Shown: positions 46,699-56,434, counted from the first letter of the stretch. The stretch is 64,000 nucleotides of DNA from Kaustia mangrovi (GCF_015482775.1 NZ_CP058214.1:1240001-1304000), one strand, 5' to 3'. Translations and numbers: made by a program. The notes: generated by a model not told the origin, from the sequence alone.

Positions 46699-47259
46699 AT
46701 GCCGCGTCTGTTCACTGGCATCGAGATCCCGGCCGATATCGCCTTCGAACTGGAACTTATGCGCGGCGGGGTCTGGGGCGCCCGCTGGATCGACCGTGAG
46801 TCCTACCACATCACGCTGCGCTTCATCGGCGATGTGAGCGAGGGGACCGCACGGGAAGTCGCCGAAACCCTCGACATGATCGACATGCCGGCCTTCACGC
46901 TCAAGCTGAAGGGTGTCGACACATTCGGCGGCGCGAAACCGCGCACGATCTTCGCCGGCGTGGCCGAGCACCCCGAGCTCAGGCGGCTCCAGTCCTCCCA
47001 GGAACGGCTCTTCCAGATGATCGGGCTGAAGCCCGAGACGCGCAAGTTCACGCCCCATGTCACGCTGGCGCGGCTGCGCGACCCGGTGGTCGCGAGCGTG
47101 GAGAGCTATGTGATGTCGCACAGCCTGTTCGAGAGCCGGCCGTTCGACGTCTCGCGCTTCGTGCTGTTCTCCTCGCGCCCCTCGCGCGGGGGCGGCCCCT
47201 ATGCGGTGGAGGAGATCTATCCGCTGGAGAGCGATTATCGGCTGAACGAGGCGATGTAG
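46699..47259 (+). CDS. thpR: RNA 2',3'-cyclic phosphodiesterase ThpR
   Basis: A 186-aa 2H phosphoesterase. The two HxTL-type motifs are ESYHITLRFIGD and KFTPHVTLARLRD, and the start MPRLFTGIEIP is typical. The enzyme opens 2',3'-cyclic RNA ends; the name 2'-5' RNA ligase is also used. ATG 46699 follows AAGGAGG. Its 3' end overlaps that of the phosphatase gene on the other strand by 25 bp. Confidence 0.92.
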   Translation: MPRLFTGIEIPADIAFELELMRGGVWGARWIDRESYHITLRFIGDVSEGTAREVAETLDMIDMPAFTLKLKGVDTFGGAKPRTIFAGVAEHPELRRLQSSQERLFQMIGLKPETRKFTPHVTLARLRDPVVASVESYVMSHSLFESRPFDVSRFVLFSSRPSRGGGPYAVEEIYPLESDYRLNEAM

Positions 47260-47705
47260 TCGGCAAGCCCGCGCGAGCCTGCCTCGATCAGGTCGAGCGC
47301 GTGATCGAAGCCGTCCGGCCCGCCATAATAGGGATCGGGCACGTTGCGCGCCGCAGCGCCGTCGGCGAAATCGAGGAACAGCCTGAGCTTGTTGCGCGCC
47401 TCCGCGCCGGCGAGCCGTTCCAGCGTCTCCAGATTGCTCTCGTCCATGGCGAGCAGAAGGTCGAATCGGGTGAAGTCGCCGGACGCGACCTGCCGCGCGC
47501 GCTGGCCGGAAATATCGATGGCGCGCGCCGCCGCCGCGGCAACCGCGCGCCCGTCGGGCGCCGATCCCACATGCCAGGAGCCCGTGCCGGCCGAATCGAT
47601 CTCCAGATGGTCCATGCCGCGCCGCAGCGCCTCGGCGCGGAACACGCCCTCCGCCATCGGCGAGCGGCAGATATTTCCAAGGCAGACGAACAGGATACGC
47701 CGCAT
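47235..47705 (-). CDS. Low-molecular-weight protein-tyrosine phosphatase
   Basis: A 156-aa LMW-PTP. The P-loop VCLGNICRSP has the catalytic Cys8 and Arg14 (CX5R), and the general-acid loop is DPYYGGPDGFD. It dephosphorylates tyrosine phosphates and often regulates polysaccharide export kinases, but no kinase is nearby. ATG 47705 with GGAAGGACA is preferred; ATG 47717 (MGRTMRR) is possible. Confidence 0.92.
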   Translation of the reverse strand: MRRILFVCLGNICRSPMAEGVFRAEALRRGMDHLEIDSAGTGSWHVGSAPDGRAVAAAAARAIDISGQRARQVASGDFTRFDLLLAMDESNLETLERLAGAEARNKLRLFLDFADGAAARNVPDPYYGGPDGFDHALDLIEAGSRGLADYIASFSR

Positions 47706-47805
47706 TGTCCTTCCCATCTCCATTCCCGCCCCGCGCACGCGCCCCCTTGCATCGCACGCCCTTGCCACACACTGTTGAGGGCCCGAGGTTCCAGGGAGGA
47801 GACCA

Positions 47806-48096
47806 ATGGCCGATACGCTCAAGGGCGATGCGCTGACGGACGCGCTTGCCGGACTCGATGGCTGGCGCGACGCGGAAGGCCGCGATGCGATCGCCAAGAC
47901 CTTCACCTTCAAGACCTTCAACGAGGCCTTCGGCTGGATGACCCGCGCCGCGCTCGTTGCGGAAAAGATGGACCACCATCCCGAATGGTTCAACGTCTAC
48001 AACCGCGTGGAAGTCACATTGTCGAGCCACGATGCGGGCGGCGTGACCGAGCGCGATATCGCGCTTGCCAGGACAATGGACCGCCTCGCAGGCTGA
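47806..48096 (+). CDS. 4a-hydroxytetrahydrobiopterin dehydratase (PCD/DCoH)
   Basis: A 96-aa pterin-4a-carbinolamine dehydratase. The motif [18 protein letters not shown] contains the catalytic His pair, and [14 protein letters not shown] precedes it. It dehydrates the hydroxypterin formed by phenylalanine hydroxylase. No phhA is nearby, so another role (e.g. molybdopterin or general pterin recycling) is possible. The dehalogenase gene starts 22 bp downstream. Confidence 0.93.
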   Translation: MADTLKGDALTDALAGLDGWRDAEGRDAIAKTFTFKTFNEAFGWMTRAALVAEKMDHHPEWFNVYNRVEVTLSSHDAGGVTERDIALARTMDRLAG

Positions 48097-48118
48097 CGAG
48101 CGGAGCCCGCCGGAGACG

Positions 48119-48997
48119 ATGGCCTTGCCGCCGAAGAGCACCGTGACCGTGAAGGGGCTGCGCATGGCCTATGCCGAATGCGGCCAGGGCACGCCCATCG
48201 TGTTCCTGCACGGCAACCCGACATCGTCCTATCTCTGGCGCGACGTCATTCCCCATGTGAGCGATCTCGGACGCTGCCTCGCGCCGGACCTGATCGGCAT
48301 GGGCGCCTCCGACAAGCTGCCGGAATCGGGCCCCGGCCGCTACCGCTTCGTGGAGCATCGCGCCTTTCTCGACCGGCTTCTCGCCAGGCTCCTGCCCGAG
48401 GACGCCCCCGTCGTCCTCGTCGGTCACGACTGGGGGTCCGCCCTCGGCTTCGACTGGGCGCGGCGGCATCCCGGCCGCGTCGCCGGCATCGCCTATATGG
48501 AGGCCATCGTGCGGCCCATGGCCTGGGCGGAGTTCAACGCCGAGGCGCGCCCGATCTTCGAGGCCATGCGCTCGCCCGCCGGCGGCGAGATGGTGCTCGA
48601 CCGGAACCTCTTCGTGGAACGCATCCTGCCGGGCTCCATCCTGCGCACGCCCACGGAGGAGGAGATGGCGGAATACCGCCGCCCGTTCCTCAACCCCGGC
48701 GAGCCGCGCAGGCCGACGCTCACCTGGCCGCGCGAGCTGCCGATCGACGGCGAACCGGCCGATGTGGTGGAGATCGTGCAGGCCTATGCGGACTGGCTGG
48801 CGCGGTGCGACACGCCCAAGCTGTTCGTGAATGCCGATCCCGGCGCCCTCCTGACCGGCCCGTTGCGCGACTTCTGCCGCCGCTGGCCCCGCCAGAGCGA
48901 GGTCACGGTGAAGGGCAGCCACTTCATACAGGAAGACAGCGCCGGCGAGATCGGCCAGGCATTGCGGCGCTGGCTTCTCGACAAATCGCTCGTATGA
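48119..48997 (+). CDS. Haloalkane dehalogenase (DhaA/LinB subfamily)
   Basis: A 292-aa alpha/beta hydrolase. [17 protein letters not shown] with the halide-binding Asn is the hallmark, followed by [10 protein letters not shown] with nucleophile Asp104 and Trp105. YMEAIVRP supplies the probable catalytic acid Glu128 and [10 protein letters not shown] the base His268. This is the subfamily II Asp-His-Glu triad. It hydrolyses haloalkanes to alcohols. Its natural substrate is unknown. It forms a compact run with the dehydratase upstream (22 bp) and cobalamin adenosyltransferase downstream (35 bp). Confidence 0.87.
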   Translation: MALPPKSTVTVKGLRMAYAECGQGTPIVFLHGNPTSSYLWRDVIPHVSDLGRCLAPDLIGMGASDKLPESGPGRYRFVEHRAFLDRLLARLLPEDAPVVLVGHDWGSALGFDWARRHPGRVAGIAYMEAIVRPMAWAEFNAEARPIFEAMRSPAGGEMVLDRNLFVERILPGSILRTPTEEEMAEYRRPFLNPGEPRRPTLTWPRELPIDGEPADVVEIVQAYADWLARCDTPKLFVNADPGALLTGPLRDFCRRWPRQSEVTVKGSHFIQEDSAGEIGQALRRWLLDKSLV

Positions 48998-49032
48998 TCG
49001 GCGTCCCACACTCACCTGTTCGCGGAGTTTCC

Positions 49033-49617
49033 ATGGTCGTCCTGAACAAGATCTACACCCGCACCGGCGACGACGGCACGACGGCGCTCGGCTCCGGCGA
49101 GCGGCTGCCCAAATGGCATCTGCGCGTGGAAAGCTACGGCACGGTCGACGAGACCAACGCGCTTGTCGGCGTCGCGCGCCAGCACACCGCGGCGCCGGAG
49201 CTCGCCGAGCTCGACGCCATGCTCGCGCGCATCCAGAACGACCTGTTCGATCTGGGCGCGGATCTGTGCATGCCCGACCGTGGCGAGCCGCTCGCCTTCG
49301 AGCCCCTGAGGATGACCGACGACCAGGTCGCCCGGCTGGAGAGCGAGGTCGACACGCTCAATGCCGGCCTGCCCGCATTGCGATCCTTCGTCCTGCCGGG
49401 CGGGGAGCCGGCCGCCGCCGCGCTTCATGTCTGCCGCACGGTCAGCCGGCGCGCGGAGCGGCTGATCGTCGCACTTGCCGCACAGGAAGACGAGCCGGTG
49501 AACGACGCCGCGCGGCGCTACATGAACCGGCTGTCGGACTTCTTCTTCGTGGCCGCGCGCTGGGTCAATGCGAAAGGCGCGGGCGACGTCCTGTGGACGC
49601 CGGGGGAGAACCGGTAA
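49033..49617 (+). CDS. Cob(I)alamin adenosyltransferase (PduO type)
   Basis: A 194-aa ATP:corrinoid adenosyltransferase. NKIYTRTGDDGTTALGSGER is the ATP-binding N-terminus, and RTVSRRAERLIVAL the conserved C-terminal signature. It makes adenosylcobalamin, the cofactor of the NrdJ at 31.5 kb. The ATG at 49033 has GGAG close upstream. It lies 35 bp after the dehalogenase gene. Confidence 0.92.
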   Translation: MVVLNKIYTRTGDDGTTALGSGERLPKWHLRVESYGTVDETNALVGVARQHTAAPELAELDAMLARIQNDLFDLGADLCMPDRGEPLAFEPLRMTDDQVARLESEVDTLNAGLPALRSFVLPGGEPAAAALHVCRTVSRRAERLIVALAAQEDEPVNDAARRYMNRLSDFFFVAARWVNAKGAGDVLWTPGENR

Positions 49618-49665
49618 CCGACAGTCCCGCCGGCCCGCCGCGCGGTCAGGAGTCCCTCGCGCCCC

Positions 49666-50355
49666 ATGTTCCTTCCCGTCACCGACCACAACCCGTTGCG
49701 CGTCATCCGCTTCCAGTATGTGACCGGAACGCTGATCGCCCTCAATGCCGCGCTCTTCGTGGCGACGGGGGCGACCATGGTGCCGGGCGCCTTCCAGGCG
49801 GTCACGCTGAGCTACGGCGCGGTGCCCGCCGTGGTCGCCGGGCGCGCCGCGCTCGACCCCTCGCTCGCCGTGCTGCCGGACGGGGCGAGCCTCCTCACCT
49901 ACATGTTCCTCCATGGCGGCTGGCTGCACCTGCTCACCAACATGGCCTTCCTGTGGGTGTTCGGCGACAATGTCGAGGACAGGCTCGGCCATGTGCGCTT
50001 CCTCGCCTTCTATCTCGCCTGCGGCGTGGCGGCGGCCATCGCGCAGGTGGCGATGACGCCGGACTCCACCGCCCCGCTGATCGGCGCGTCGGGCGCGGTC
50101 TCCGGCGTGATGGCGGCCTATCTCCTCTATTATCCGGGCGCGCGCGTCTGGGTGCTCGTCTTCATGCGCCTGCCGCTCAGGGTGCCCGCCTCCTGGGCGC
50201 TCGGCGGCTGGATCGTCTTCCAGTTCGCAAGTGTCCTCCTCGCGCCGGGCGACGAGACGGTGGGCGTCGCCTGGTGGGCCCATATCGGCGGATTCTTCGT
50301 CGGGCTCGCGCTCGCCTTCCTGTTCGCACCGCGCACGCCCCCGGCGGCGCAATAA
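49666..50355 (+). CDS. Rhomboid-family intramembrane serine protease
   Basis: A 229-aa membrane protease with about six transmembrane segments. The active Ser is Ser142 in GASGAVSGVMAAYL; the His is His206 in WAHIGGFFVGLALAFLF; and the conserved LHGGWLHLLTNMAFLWVFG precedes them. It cleaves transmembrane substrates, unknown here. It follows the adenosyltransferase by 48 bp. Confidence 0.9.
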   Translation: MFLPVTDHNPLRVIRFQYVTGTLIALNAALFVATGATMVPGAFQAVTLSYGAVPAVVAGRAALDPSLAVLPDGASLLTYMFLHGGWLHLLTNMAFLWVFGDNVEDRLGHVRFLAFYLACGVAAAIAQVAMTPDSTAPLIGASGAVSGVMAAYLLYYPGARVWVLVFMRLPLRVPASWALGGWIVFQFASVLLAPGDETVGVAWWAHIGGFFVGLALAFLFAPRTPPAAQ

Positions 50356-50460
50356 GCCCCCTCGCCGCATCGCAAAAGGCGCATAAAGCGCCGCACGGGC
50401 GATTGACGAGGCTTGCCCGCCCGCATTAGCTTGCGCCCGGCTTGGTTTAGCCCTACCCCT

Positions 50461-50477
50461 TCCGAACGCTGTTCGGA
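50461..50477. promoter_or_regulatory. Perfect palindrome upstream of etfBA
   Basis: TCCGAAC-GCT-GTTCGGA is a perfect 17-bp palindrome in the 255-bp gap before etfB. Its size and symmetry suit a TetR- or GntR-type operator, such as those that control fatty-acid oxidation. The regulator is unknown. Confidence 0.45.
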
Positions 50478-50610
50478 CGTTTGGATATGACGCATAGAGC
50501 ACAGTAGTGTCCGCCGGCCACCCCGGCCTCATGAGATAACCGATCTGCTGCGCCGCAAAATGGCCGACCAGGACGGCTTCGCGGCAAGGCAGCTTGGGGG
50601 AGTGGAAAGC

Positions 50611-51360
50611 ATGAAAATACTGGTGCCCGTGAAACGGGTGGTCGATTACAACGTGAAGATCCGCGTCAAGGCGGACGGGTCCGGCGTCGAGCTCGCCAAT
50701 GTGAAGATGTCGATGAACCCGTTCGACGAGATCGCGGTGGAAGAGGCCGTCCGACTCAAGGAGGCCGGCAAGGCCGAAGAGGTCGTCGCCATCTCCGTCG
50801 GCCCCCAGCAGGCCCAGGAAACGATCCGCACCGCGCTCGCCATGGGCGCCGACCGCGGCATTCTGGTCAAGCACGACGAGACGGTCGAGCCGCTCGCCGT
50901 CGCCAAGATCCTGAAAGGCATCGTCGAGGAGGAGGCGCCGGGCCTCGTCATCCTCGGCAAGCAGGCCATCGACGACGACAGCAACCAGACGGGCCAGATG
51001 CTCGCCGCCCTGCTCGGCTGGCCGCAGGCGACCTTCGCCTCCGAGCTGGAGCTCGAGGACGGCCACGCCAAGGTGACCCGCGAGATCGACGGCGGCCTGC
51101 AGGTCATCCGCGTGAAGACGCCCTGCATCCTCACCACCGACCTGCGCCTCAACGAGCCGCGCTATGCCTCCCTGCCCAACATCATGAAGGCGAAGAAGAA
51201 GCCGATCGACGAGAAGGCGCCGGCCGATTTCGGCGTCGACTGCGCGCCGCGGCTGACGGTGCTCGACACCGCCGAGCCGCCGAAGCGCCAGGGAGGCGTC
51301 AAGGTCTCCTCCGTGACCGAACTCGTCGACAAGCTGAAGAACGAAGCGGGAGTGATCTGA
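50611..51360 (+). CDS. etfB: Electron transfer flavoprotein subunit beta
   Basis: A 249-aa EtfB that binds AMP and, with EtfA, passes electrons from acyl-CoA dehydrogenases to the quinone pool. [20 protein letters not shown] starts the protein, and [20 protein letters not shown] is conserved. The last 30 residues carry the C-terminal beta-subunit domain. It is 2 bp upstream of etfA. Confidence 0.95.
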   Translation: MKILVPVKRVVDYNVKIRVKADGSGVELANVKMSMNPFDEIAVEEAVRLKEAGKAEEVVAISVGPQQAQETIRTALAMGADRGILVKHDETVEPLAVAKILKGIVEEEAPGLVILGKQAIDDDSNQTGQMLAALLGWPQATFASELELEDGHAKVTREIDGGLQVIRVKTPCILTTDLRLNEPRYASLPNIMKAKKKPIDEKAPADFGVDCAPRLTVLDTAEPPKRQGGVKVSSVTELVDKLKNEAGVI

Positions 51361-51362
51361 CC

Positions 51363-52304
51363 ATGGCCGTTCTCTTGATTGCCGAACACGACAATTCGGA
51401 AGTGAAGGACGCGACCCACAAGGCGCTCGCCGCGGCGAAGGAGCTCGGCGGCGACATTCACGTGCTGGTCGCCGGCAAGGATTGCGGCGCGGCGGCCGAT
51501 CAGGCGGCGAAGCTCGACGGCGTCGCCAAGGTTCTGAAATGCGACGACGCCATGTTCGAGCGTCCGCTGGCGGAGCCCATGGCCGCGCTCATCGTCGGGC
51601 TTGCCGACGGCTACGACACGCTGATCGCGCCCGCCACGACCAACGGCAAGAACTACATGCCGCGCGTCGCCGCCCTGCTCGACGTGATGCAGATCTCCGA
51701 CATCACCGCGGTCAAGTCGCCGACCAGCTTCGAGCGTCCGATCTATGCCGGCAATGCCATCCAGACGGTGGAGACGAGCGACGCCAAGAAGGTGATCACC
51801 GTGCGCACCGCCGCCTTCCAGCCCGTCGGCGAGGGCGGCTCGGCGTCGCTCGAGGACGTCGCCGCGCCCGAGAATCCGGGCCTGTCGGAATATATCGAGG
51901 AGAACCTCACCAAGTCCGACCGGCCGGAGCTGACCTCCGCCCGGATCGTGATCTCCGGCGGCCGCGGCATGCAGTCCGGCGACAACTTCCATATGCTGGA
52001 AAAGGTCGCCGACAAGCTCGGCGCCGCCGTCGGCGCGAGCCGCGCGGCCGTCGATGCGGGCTTCGTGCCGAACGACTATCAGGTCGGCCAGACCGGCAAG
52101 GTCGTCTCCCCGGAGCTCTATGTCGCGGTCGGCATTTCCGGCGCGATCCAGCATCTCGCCGGCATGAAGGACTCCAAGGTTATTGTCGCCATCAACAAGG
52201 ACGACGAGGCGCCGATCTTCCAGGTGGCCGATTACGGCCTCGTCGCCGACCTGTTCCAGGCGGTGCCGGAACTGGAGGAGGAGCTTTCGAAGGCCGGTTA
52301 TTGA
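51363..52304 (+). CDS. etfA: Electron transfer flavoprotein subunit alpha
   Basis: A 313-aa EtfA. The FAD-binding C-terminal part has [40 protein letters not shown], and the [20 protein letters not shown] block. It forms the FAD half of the flavoprotein with etfB, with which it shares an operon and an intergenic distance of 2 bp. Confidence 0.96.
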   Translation: MAVLLIAEHDNSEVKDATHKALAAAKELGGDIHVLVAGKDCGAAADQAAKLDGVAKVLKCDDAMFERPLAEPMAALIVGLADGYDTLIAPATTNGKNYMPRVAALLDVMQISDITAVKSPTSFERPIYAGNAIQTVETSDAKKVITVRTAAFQPVGEGGSASLEDVAAPENPGLSEYIEENLTKSDRPELTSARIVISGGRGMQSGDNFHMLEKVADKLGAAVGASRAAVDAGFVPNDYQVGQTGKVVSPELYVAVGISGAIQHLAGMKDSKVIVAINKDDEAPIFQVADYGLVADLFQAVPELEEELSKAGY

Positions 52305-52347
52305 CGCCGGCTCTTCGCAAGTGCAAAAAGCGATGGTTGTAAGGGGC

Positions 52348-52369
52348 GGGGAGCCGCGCTAGGCTCCCC
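52348..52369. terminator. Hairpin after etfBA
   Basis: GGGGAGCC (52348-52355) and GGCTCCCC (52362-52369) form an 8-bp stem. Outer AAGGGGCG/CGCCCTTT pairs extend it. It lies 43 bp after the etfA stop. Confidence 0.6.
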
Positions 52370-52441
52370 AATCCTCGCCCTTTCCGGGCAGGGTTAAGCA
52401 GGTCGGATAACGACTTCATCAGCGCGCGAGTGGTGGGAAAA

Positions 52442-53317
52442 ATGGAAATCCGCAAGGTCGGTGTAATCGGCGCCGGGCAGATGGGCAACGGCATCGCCCA
52501 TGTCTGTGCAGTGGCCGGCTTCGATGTCGGCCTCAACGACATCTCCCGCGAGCGCATCGAATCCGCGCTGGCCACGATCAACGGCAATCTCGCCCGCCAG
52601 GCCCGCGGCGGCAAGATCTCCGAGGAGGCCCGCAAGGCGGCGCTCGACCGCATTTCCATCGTGGACACCTATGAAGGTCTCGCCGACTGTGACCTGATCA
52701 TCGAGTCCGCCGTCGAGGAGGAGGAGATCAAGCGCAAGATCTTCTCCGAGCTCTGCCCGGTCCTCCCCGAGACGACGCTGATCGCGACGAACACCTCGTC
52801 GATCTCGATCACCAGGCTCGCCGCCTCCACCGACCGGCCCGAGCAGTTCATGGGCATCCACTTCATGAACCCGGTGCCGGTCATGGAGCTCGTCGAGCTC
52901 ATCCGCGGGATCGCCACCGACGACGAGACCTTCACCAGCGCGCGCGAATTCGTCGCCAAGCTCGACAAGACCGCGGCTGTGGCGGAGGATTTCCCGGCCT
53001 TCATCGTCAACCGCATCCTCCTGCCGATGATCAACGAGGCGGTCTATACGCTCTATGAGGGCGTCGGCACGGTGGAGGCCATCGACACCGCCATGCGGCT
53101 CGGCGCGCATCACCCGATGGGGCCGCTGGAGCTCGCCGACTTCATCGGGCTGGACACCTGCCTGTCCATCATGCAGGTGCTCTATGAGGGGCTCGCCGAT
53201 TCCAAGTACCGCCCCTGCCCGCTTCTGGTGAAATATGTCGAGGCCGGCTGGCTCGGCCGCAAGACCCAGCGCGGCTTCTACGACTATCGCGGCGAGACAC
53301 CCGTCCCCACGCGCTAG
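52442..53317 (+). CDS. 3-hydroxybutyryl-CoA dehydrogenase
   Basis: A 291-aa NAD-dependent (S)-3-hydroxyacyl-CoA dehydrogenase. The Rossmann motif VIGAGQMGNGIAHV is near residue 7, and ATNTSSISITRLA and GIHFMNPVPVMELVELI contain the catalytic Ser, His and Asn-containing region. NRILLPMINEAVYTLYEGV follows. It oxidises (S)-3-hydroxybutyryl-CoA, separate from the R-form pathway of phaB. ATG 52442 is preferred over GTG 52430. Confidence 0.93.
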   Translation: MEIRKVGVIGAGQMGNGIAHVCAVAGFDVGLNDISRERIESALATINGNLARQARGGKISEEARKAALDRISIVDTYEGLADCDLIIESAVEEEEIKRKIFSELCPVLPETTLIATNTSSISITRLAASTDRPEQFMGIHFMNPVPVMELVELIRGIATDDETFTSAREFVAKLDKTAAVAEDFPAFIVNRILLPMINEAVYTLYEGVGTVEAIDTAMRLGAHHPMGPLELADFIGLDTCLSIMQVLYEGLADSKYRPCPLLVKYVEAGWLGRKTQRGFYDYRGETPVPTR

Positions 53318-53342
53318 ATCGGCGGACCGCCTTCCCCCGTCA

Positions 53343-53361
53343 GCCCGGGCTTGTCCCGGGC
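53343..53361. terminator. Hairpin between 3-hydroxybutyryl-CoA dehydrogenase and GFA genes
   Basis: GCCCGGG-CTTGT-CCCGGGC is a perfect 7-bp stem between convergent stops. No T-run is present. Confidence 0.55.
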
Positions 53362-53377
53362 ATTCGCGGTCGCGCGT

Positions 53378-53833
53378 TCACCTCTCCGCGGCGAACTCTT
53401 CGAGAAGGCGCCCGAAATCCTCCGGCGGCGGGAAGCCCTCATAGCTGTGCCGGGCCGGGGTTCGCGCCCAGGCAAGCTTCTCTGCCGTCATGGTCTCGAT
53501 GAAGGGCCGGCTCCATGCCGGATCGTCGAGCATGGTGGAGCGCACATTGACCAGCCCGTCCAGCCCCGCGATCTCCGTGAACATCCACGTCTTGCAGTCG
53601 GGACAGAAATAGTGGTCGATCTGCGGGCTCATCGCACCGCCCTTGACCGGCTCGCCTCCCATGACGCGGAACGCCTGCGCCGGCACCATGGCGGACAGGG
53701 AGAAGGCGCTCGCGCTCATGCGCTGGCAGCCGCGGCAATGGCAGGCCGACGTCATGACGGGCGGCGCGGAAATCTCCAGACCGATACGCCCGCAGCGGCA
53801 GGCGCCGGCGAGCGGCATATGTGCGGCGGTCAT
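53378..53833 (-). CDS. GFA-family protein (glutathione-dependent formaldehyde-activating enzyme fold)
   Basis: A 151-aa zinc protein of the GFA/CENP-V family. The cysteine ligands are in GACRCGRIGLEI, SACHCRGCQRMS and YFCPDCKTWMF. GFA was proposed to form S-hydroxymethylglutathione, but this role is disputed, and most members are uncharacterised. The ATG at 53833 is close to the tlpA-like gene, on the same strand. Confidence 0.9.
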   Translation of the reverse strand: MTAAHMPLAGACRCGRIGLEISAPPVMTSACHCRGCQRMSASAFSLSAMVPAQAFRVMGGEPVKGGAMSPQIDHYFCPDCKTWMFTEIAGLDGLVNVRSTMLDDPAWSRPFIETMTAEKLAWARTPARHSYEGFPPPEDFGRLLEEFAAER

Positions 53834-53947
53834 GGGTCGGACCCTCCGGATTTCGTTTCGGGACTGCCCGGCCCCTGACGGCCCGGGCGGGGTGGGGCGT
53901 GCGGTGGTCCCGCCGTCCGCGGACAGGGGCGGCGGACCCGGACGAAA

Positions 53948-54601
53948 CTATTCGGCCGTCTTGCCGTCCGCGATCACCGCGGAGACGAGCGCCTTGGCCT
54001 CTTGCGAATCCCACACGGCCGGCCCCATGAGACGGCCGAGCTCGTGGCCCTGCCGGTCGATCAGCAGCGTGGTCGGAAGGCCGGGCGCCATCAGCGCGTT
54101 GAGGATCTTCGTCGACGGGTCCTGATAGAGCGCGAGGTTCGTCGCGCCGACCTCCTCCAGGAACGGCCCGGCGACCTTGCCGCCCTCGCGGTCGATGCTG
54201 ACCGCGACGACCTCGAAATCCTCCCCGCCGAGCTCCTTCTGGAGCTTGGCGAGCGCCGGCATCTCCTCCCGGCACGGCGCGCACCATGTGGCCCACAGAT
54301 TGAGCAGCACCACGCGGCCGCGCCAGTCCTTCAGCGTGCGCGGCCCGCCCTCGGCGTCCTTGAAGGAAATCTCCGGCACCGGCGCCGGCGTCTCCTTCAC
54401 CACGAAGGCGCTGACCGCGCCGCTGGCGAGCGCCGGGTCGAGGGGTTCGGCATCGCCCGCTGCGACCGCGGGACCATCCGCGCCATTGCGCTCGGGCGCG
54501 GACATCAGGTAAAGGGCAGCACCAACGGCGACGATGGCGACCGCCGCCAGGCTGAGCATGGCAATCCGGAATTTCCGGCGCGGATTTTCCTGTTCGGGCA
54601 T
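53948..54601 (-). CDS. tlpA: TlpA-like thiol:disulfide interchange protein
   Basis: A 217-aa membrane-anchored thioredoxin. A transmembrane segment ([20 protein letters not shown]) is followed by a linker and [20 protein letters not shown], with the WCAPC active site. The cis-Pro loop is [14 protein letters not shown]. TlpA reduces copper-site proteins for cytochrome oxidase assembly in Bradyrhizobium. It is divergent from argH, as in that genus. Confidence 0.9.
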   Translation of the reverse strand: MPEQENPRRKFRIAMLSLAAVAIVAVGAALYLMSAPERNGADGPAVAAGDAEPLDPALASGAVSAFVVKETPAPVPEISFKDAEGGPRTLKDWRGRVVLLNLWATWCAPCREEMPALAKLQKELGGEDFEVVAVSIDREGGKVAGPFLEEVGATNLALYQDPSTKILNALMAPGLPTTLLIDRQGHELGRLMGPAVWDSQEAKALVSAVIADGKTAE

Positions 54602-54645
54602 TGTGCTCAATAATCCGTGTACAGAGACCGAGAAGAGGATTTCAC

Positions 54646-56028
54646 GTGACCAATCGGATGTGGGGAGGCCGGTTCGCCGGCACACCGAGCGAGATCATGG
54701 AGGAGATCAACGCCTCCATCGCCTTCGACCAGCGTTTCTTCGCCCAAGATATCGCCGGTTCCAAGGCGCACTGCGCGATGCTTGCCGAGACCGGCATCAT
54801 CTCCGCCGAGGATGCCGCGGAGATTACAGGCGGACTGGACCGGATACAACGCGACATGGAGGCCGGCGCGTTCACGTTTTCGCGCGCGCTGGAGGACATC
54901 CACATGAATATCGAGGCGCGCCTGGCGGAGCTCATCGGCCCCGCCGCCGGCCGGCTCCACACCGCACGCTCGCGCAACGACCAGGTGGCGACCGACTTCC
55001 GCCTCTATGTGCGCGACACCGTCGACCATCTCGACGAACAGCTCGCCGGCCTCCAGCGCGCGCTGGCCAAGAAGGCCGCCGCCCATGCCGACACGATCAT
55101 GCCGGGCTTCACCCATCTCCAGACGGCCCAGCCGGTCACCTTCGGCCATCACTGCCTCGCCTATGTGGAGATGGCCGCGCGCGACCGCGGCCGGTTCGCC
55201 GACGCCCGCAGGCGGATGAACGAATCGCCGCTCGGCGCGGCCGCCCTTGCGGGGACCTCCTTCCCCATCGACCGCGACATGACGGCGCGGACGCTCGGCT
55301 TCGACGCGCCCATGCGCAATTCGCTCGATGCCGTGTCCGCGCGCGACTTCGTGCTGGAGACGCTCGCCACCGCGGCCATCGCCGCCACCCATCTCTCGCG
55401 CTTCGCAGAGGAGCTCGTGATCTGGTCGTCGGCGCAGTTCCGCTTCGTCAGGCTGTCCGACCGCTTCACCACCGGCTCCTCCATCATGCCGCAGAAGCGC
55501 AATCCGGACGCTGCGGAGCTGGTGCGCGCCAAGGCCGGCCGCGTCATCGGCGCGCTCGCCACCCTCATGGTGGTCATGAAGGGCCTCCCGCTCGCCTATT
55601 CGAAGGACATGCAGGAGGACAAGGAGCCCGCCTTCGACGCGCTCGACACGCTCTCGCTCGCCATCGCCGCCATGACCGGCATGGTGGAGGACATGGAGCC
55701 CGACCGCGAGGCCATGCGCGCCGCCGCCGCCCACGGCTTCTCCACCGCGACCGATCTTGCCGACTGGCTCGTGCGCGTCCTCGGCCTGCCCTTCCGCGAG
55801 GCCCATCACGTGACGGGCTCGCTGGTGTCCAGGGCCGAGCAGGCCGGTATCGACCTCAAGGACCTGCCGCTCGCGGCCATGCAGGAGGTCGAGCCGCGCA
55901 TCACCGACGATGTGTTCTCCGTGCTCTCCGTGGAGGCCTCCGTCGCCTCGCGCGAGAGCCTCGGCGGCACCGCGCCCGACAATGTCCGCCGCGAGGCGGA
56001 GCGCTGGCTCAAGGCGCTCAAGGGCTAG
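54646..56028 (+). CDS. argH: Argininosuccinate lyase
   Basis: A 460-aa ArgH that splits argininosuccinate to arginine and fumarate. The signature [20 protein letters not shown] holds the catalytic Ser, and [15 protein letters not shown] the substrate site. The GTG start at 54646 has AGAGGA, giving [10 protein letters not shown]. Downstream are a small lipoprotein and lysA, the conserved rhizobial order. Confidence 0.96.
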   Translation: MTNRMWGGRFAGTPSEIMEEINASIAFDQRFFAQDIAGSKAHCAMLAETGIISAEDAAEITGGLDRIQRDMEAGAFTFSRALEDIHMNIEARLAELIGPAAGRLHTARSRNDQVATDFRLYVRDTVDHLDEQLAGLQRALAKKAAAHADTIMPGFTHLQTAQPVTFGHHCLAYVEMAARDRGRFADARRRMNESPLGAAALAGTSFPIDRDMTARTLGFDAPMRNSLDAVSARDFVLETLATAAIAATHLSRFAEELVIWSSAQFRFVRLSDRFTTGSSIMPQKRNPDAAELVRAKAGRVIGALATLMVVMKGLPLAYSKDMQEDKEPAFDALDTLSLAIAAMTGMVEDMEPDREAMRAAAAHGFSTATDLADWLVRVLGLPFREAHHVTGSLVSRAEQAGIDLKDLPLAAMQEVEPRITDDVFSVLSVEASVASRESLGGTAPDNVRREAERWLKALKG

Positions 56029-56097
56029 GACCGGTTGTCCTTTGCACCGGGCGTCATTTTCGGAAGGCTGTCACGCGCCTTTTGACATTCACTGTCC

Positions 56098-56166
56098 GTC
56101 ATTCCCGCGAAAGCGGGAATCCATGGGCTCGTGAGGGCCGTGGATCCCCGCTTTCGCGGGGATGAC
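56098..56166. repeat. REP-like palindromic repeat, copy 2
   Basis: GTCATTCCCGCGAAAGCGGG at the left and CCCCGCTTTCGCGGGGATGA at the right are joined by a variable centre. It has the same 69-bp length as the copy at 7665-7733, in inverted orientation. It lies 69 bp after the argH stop. Confidence 0.85.
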
Positions 56167-56287
56167 GATGGAAAACAGGCTCGAAAGACGTGAAATCCGT
56201 CCCTGTATTGCTCCCCCTTGGACTGCACGGCTTCGTTGGAGTACAAGGGCATCAGCATCTTGCGGCAGATCGAGGAGGGCCCGTCCA

Positions 56288-56434
56288 GTGCGCCAGACCG
56301 GTATCATCGCGTTCCTGATCGCGCTCGGGCTCGCGGTCGCCTCCTGCGGCGTGCGCGGCGATCTCGACCCCCCGCCCGGCGCCGACCAGCAGAAACCGGA
56401 CGAGCCCTTCATTCTCGATCCCGTCATCCAGTAG
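56288..56434 (+). CDS. Small lipoprotein (LptM/YifL-like)
   Basis: A 48-aa lipoprotein. MRQTGIIAFLIALGLAVASC ends in a lipobox (VASC), and the mature part is Pro/Asp-rich (GVRGDLDPPPGADQQKPDEP). LptM-like proteins (YifL) share the CGxxGxLxPPP pattern, aid LptD folding and lie before dapF in E. coli; here the gene precedes lysA. The GTG start at 56288 has GGAGG about 10 bases upstream. Confidence 0.75.
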   Translation: MRQTGIIAFLIALGLAVASCGVRGDLDPPPGADQQKPDEPFILDPVIQ

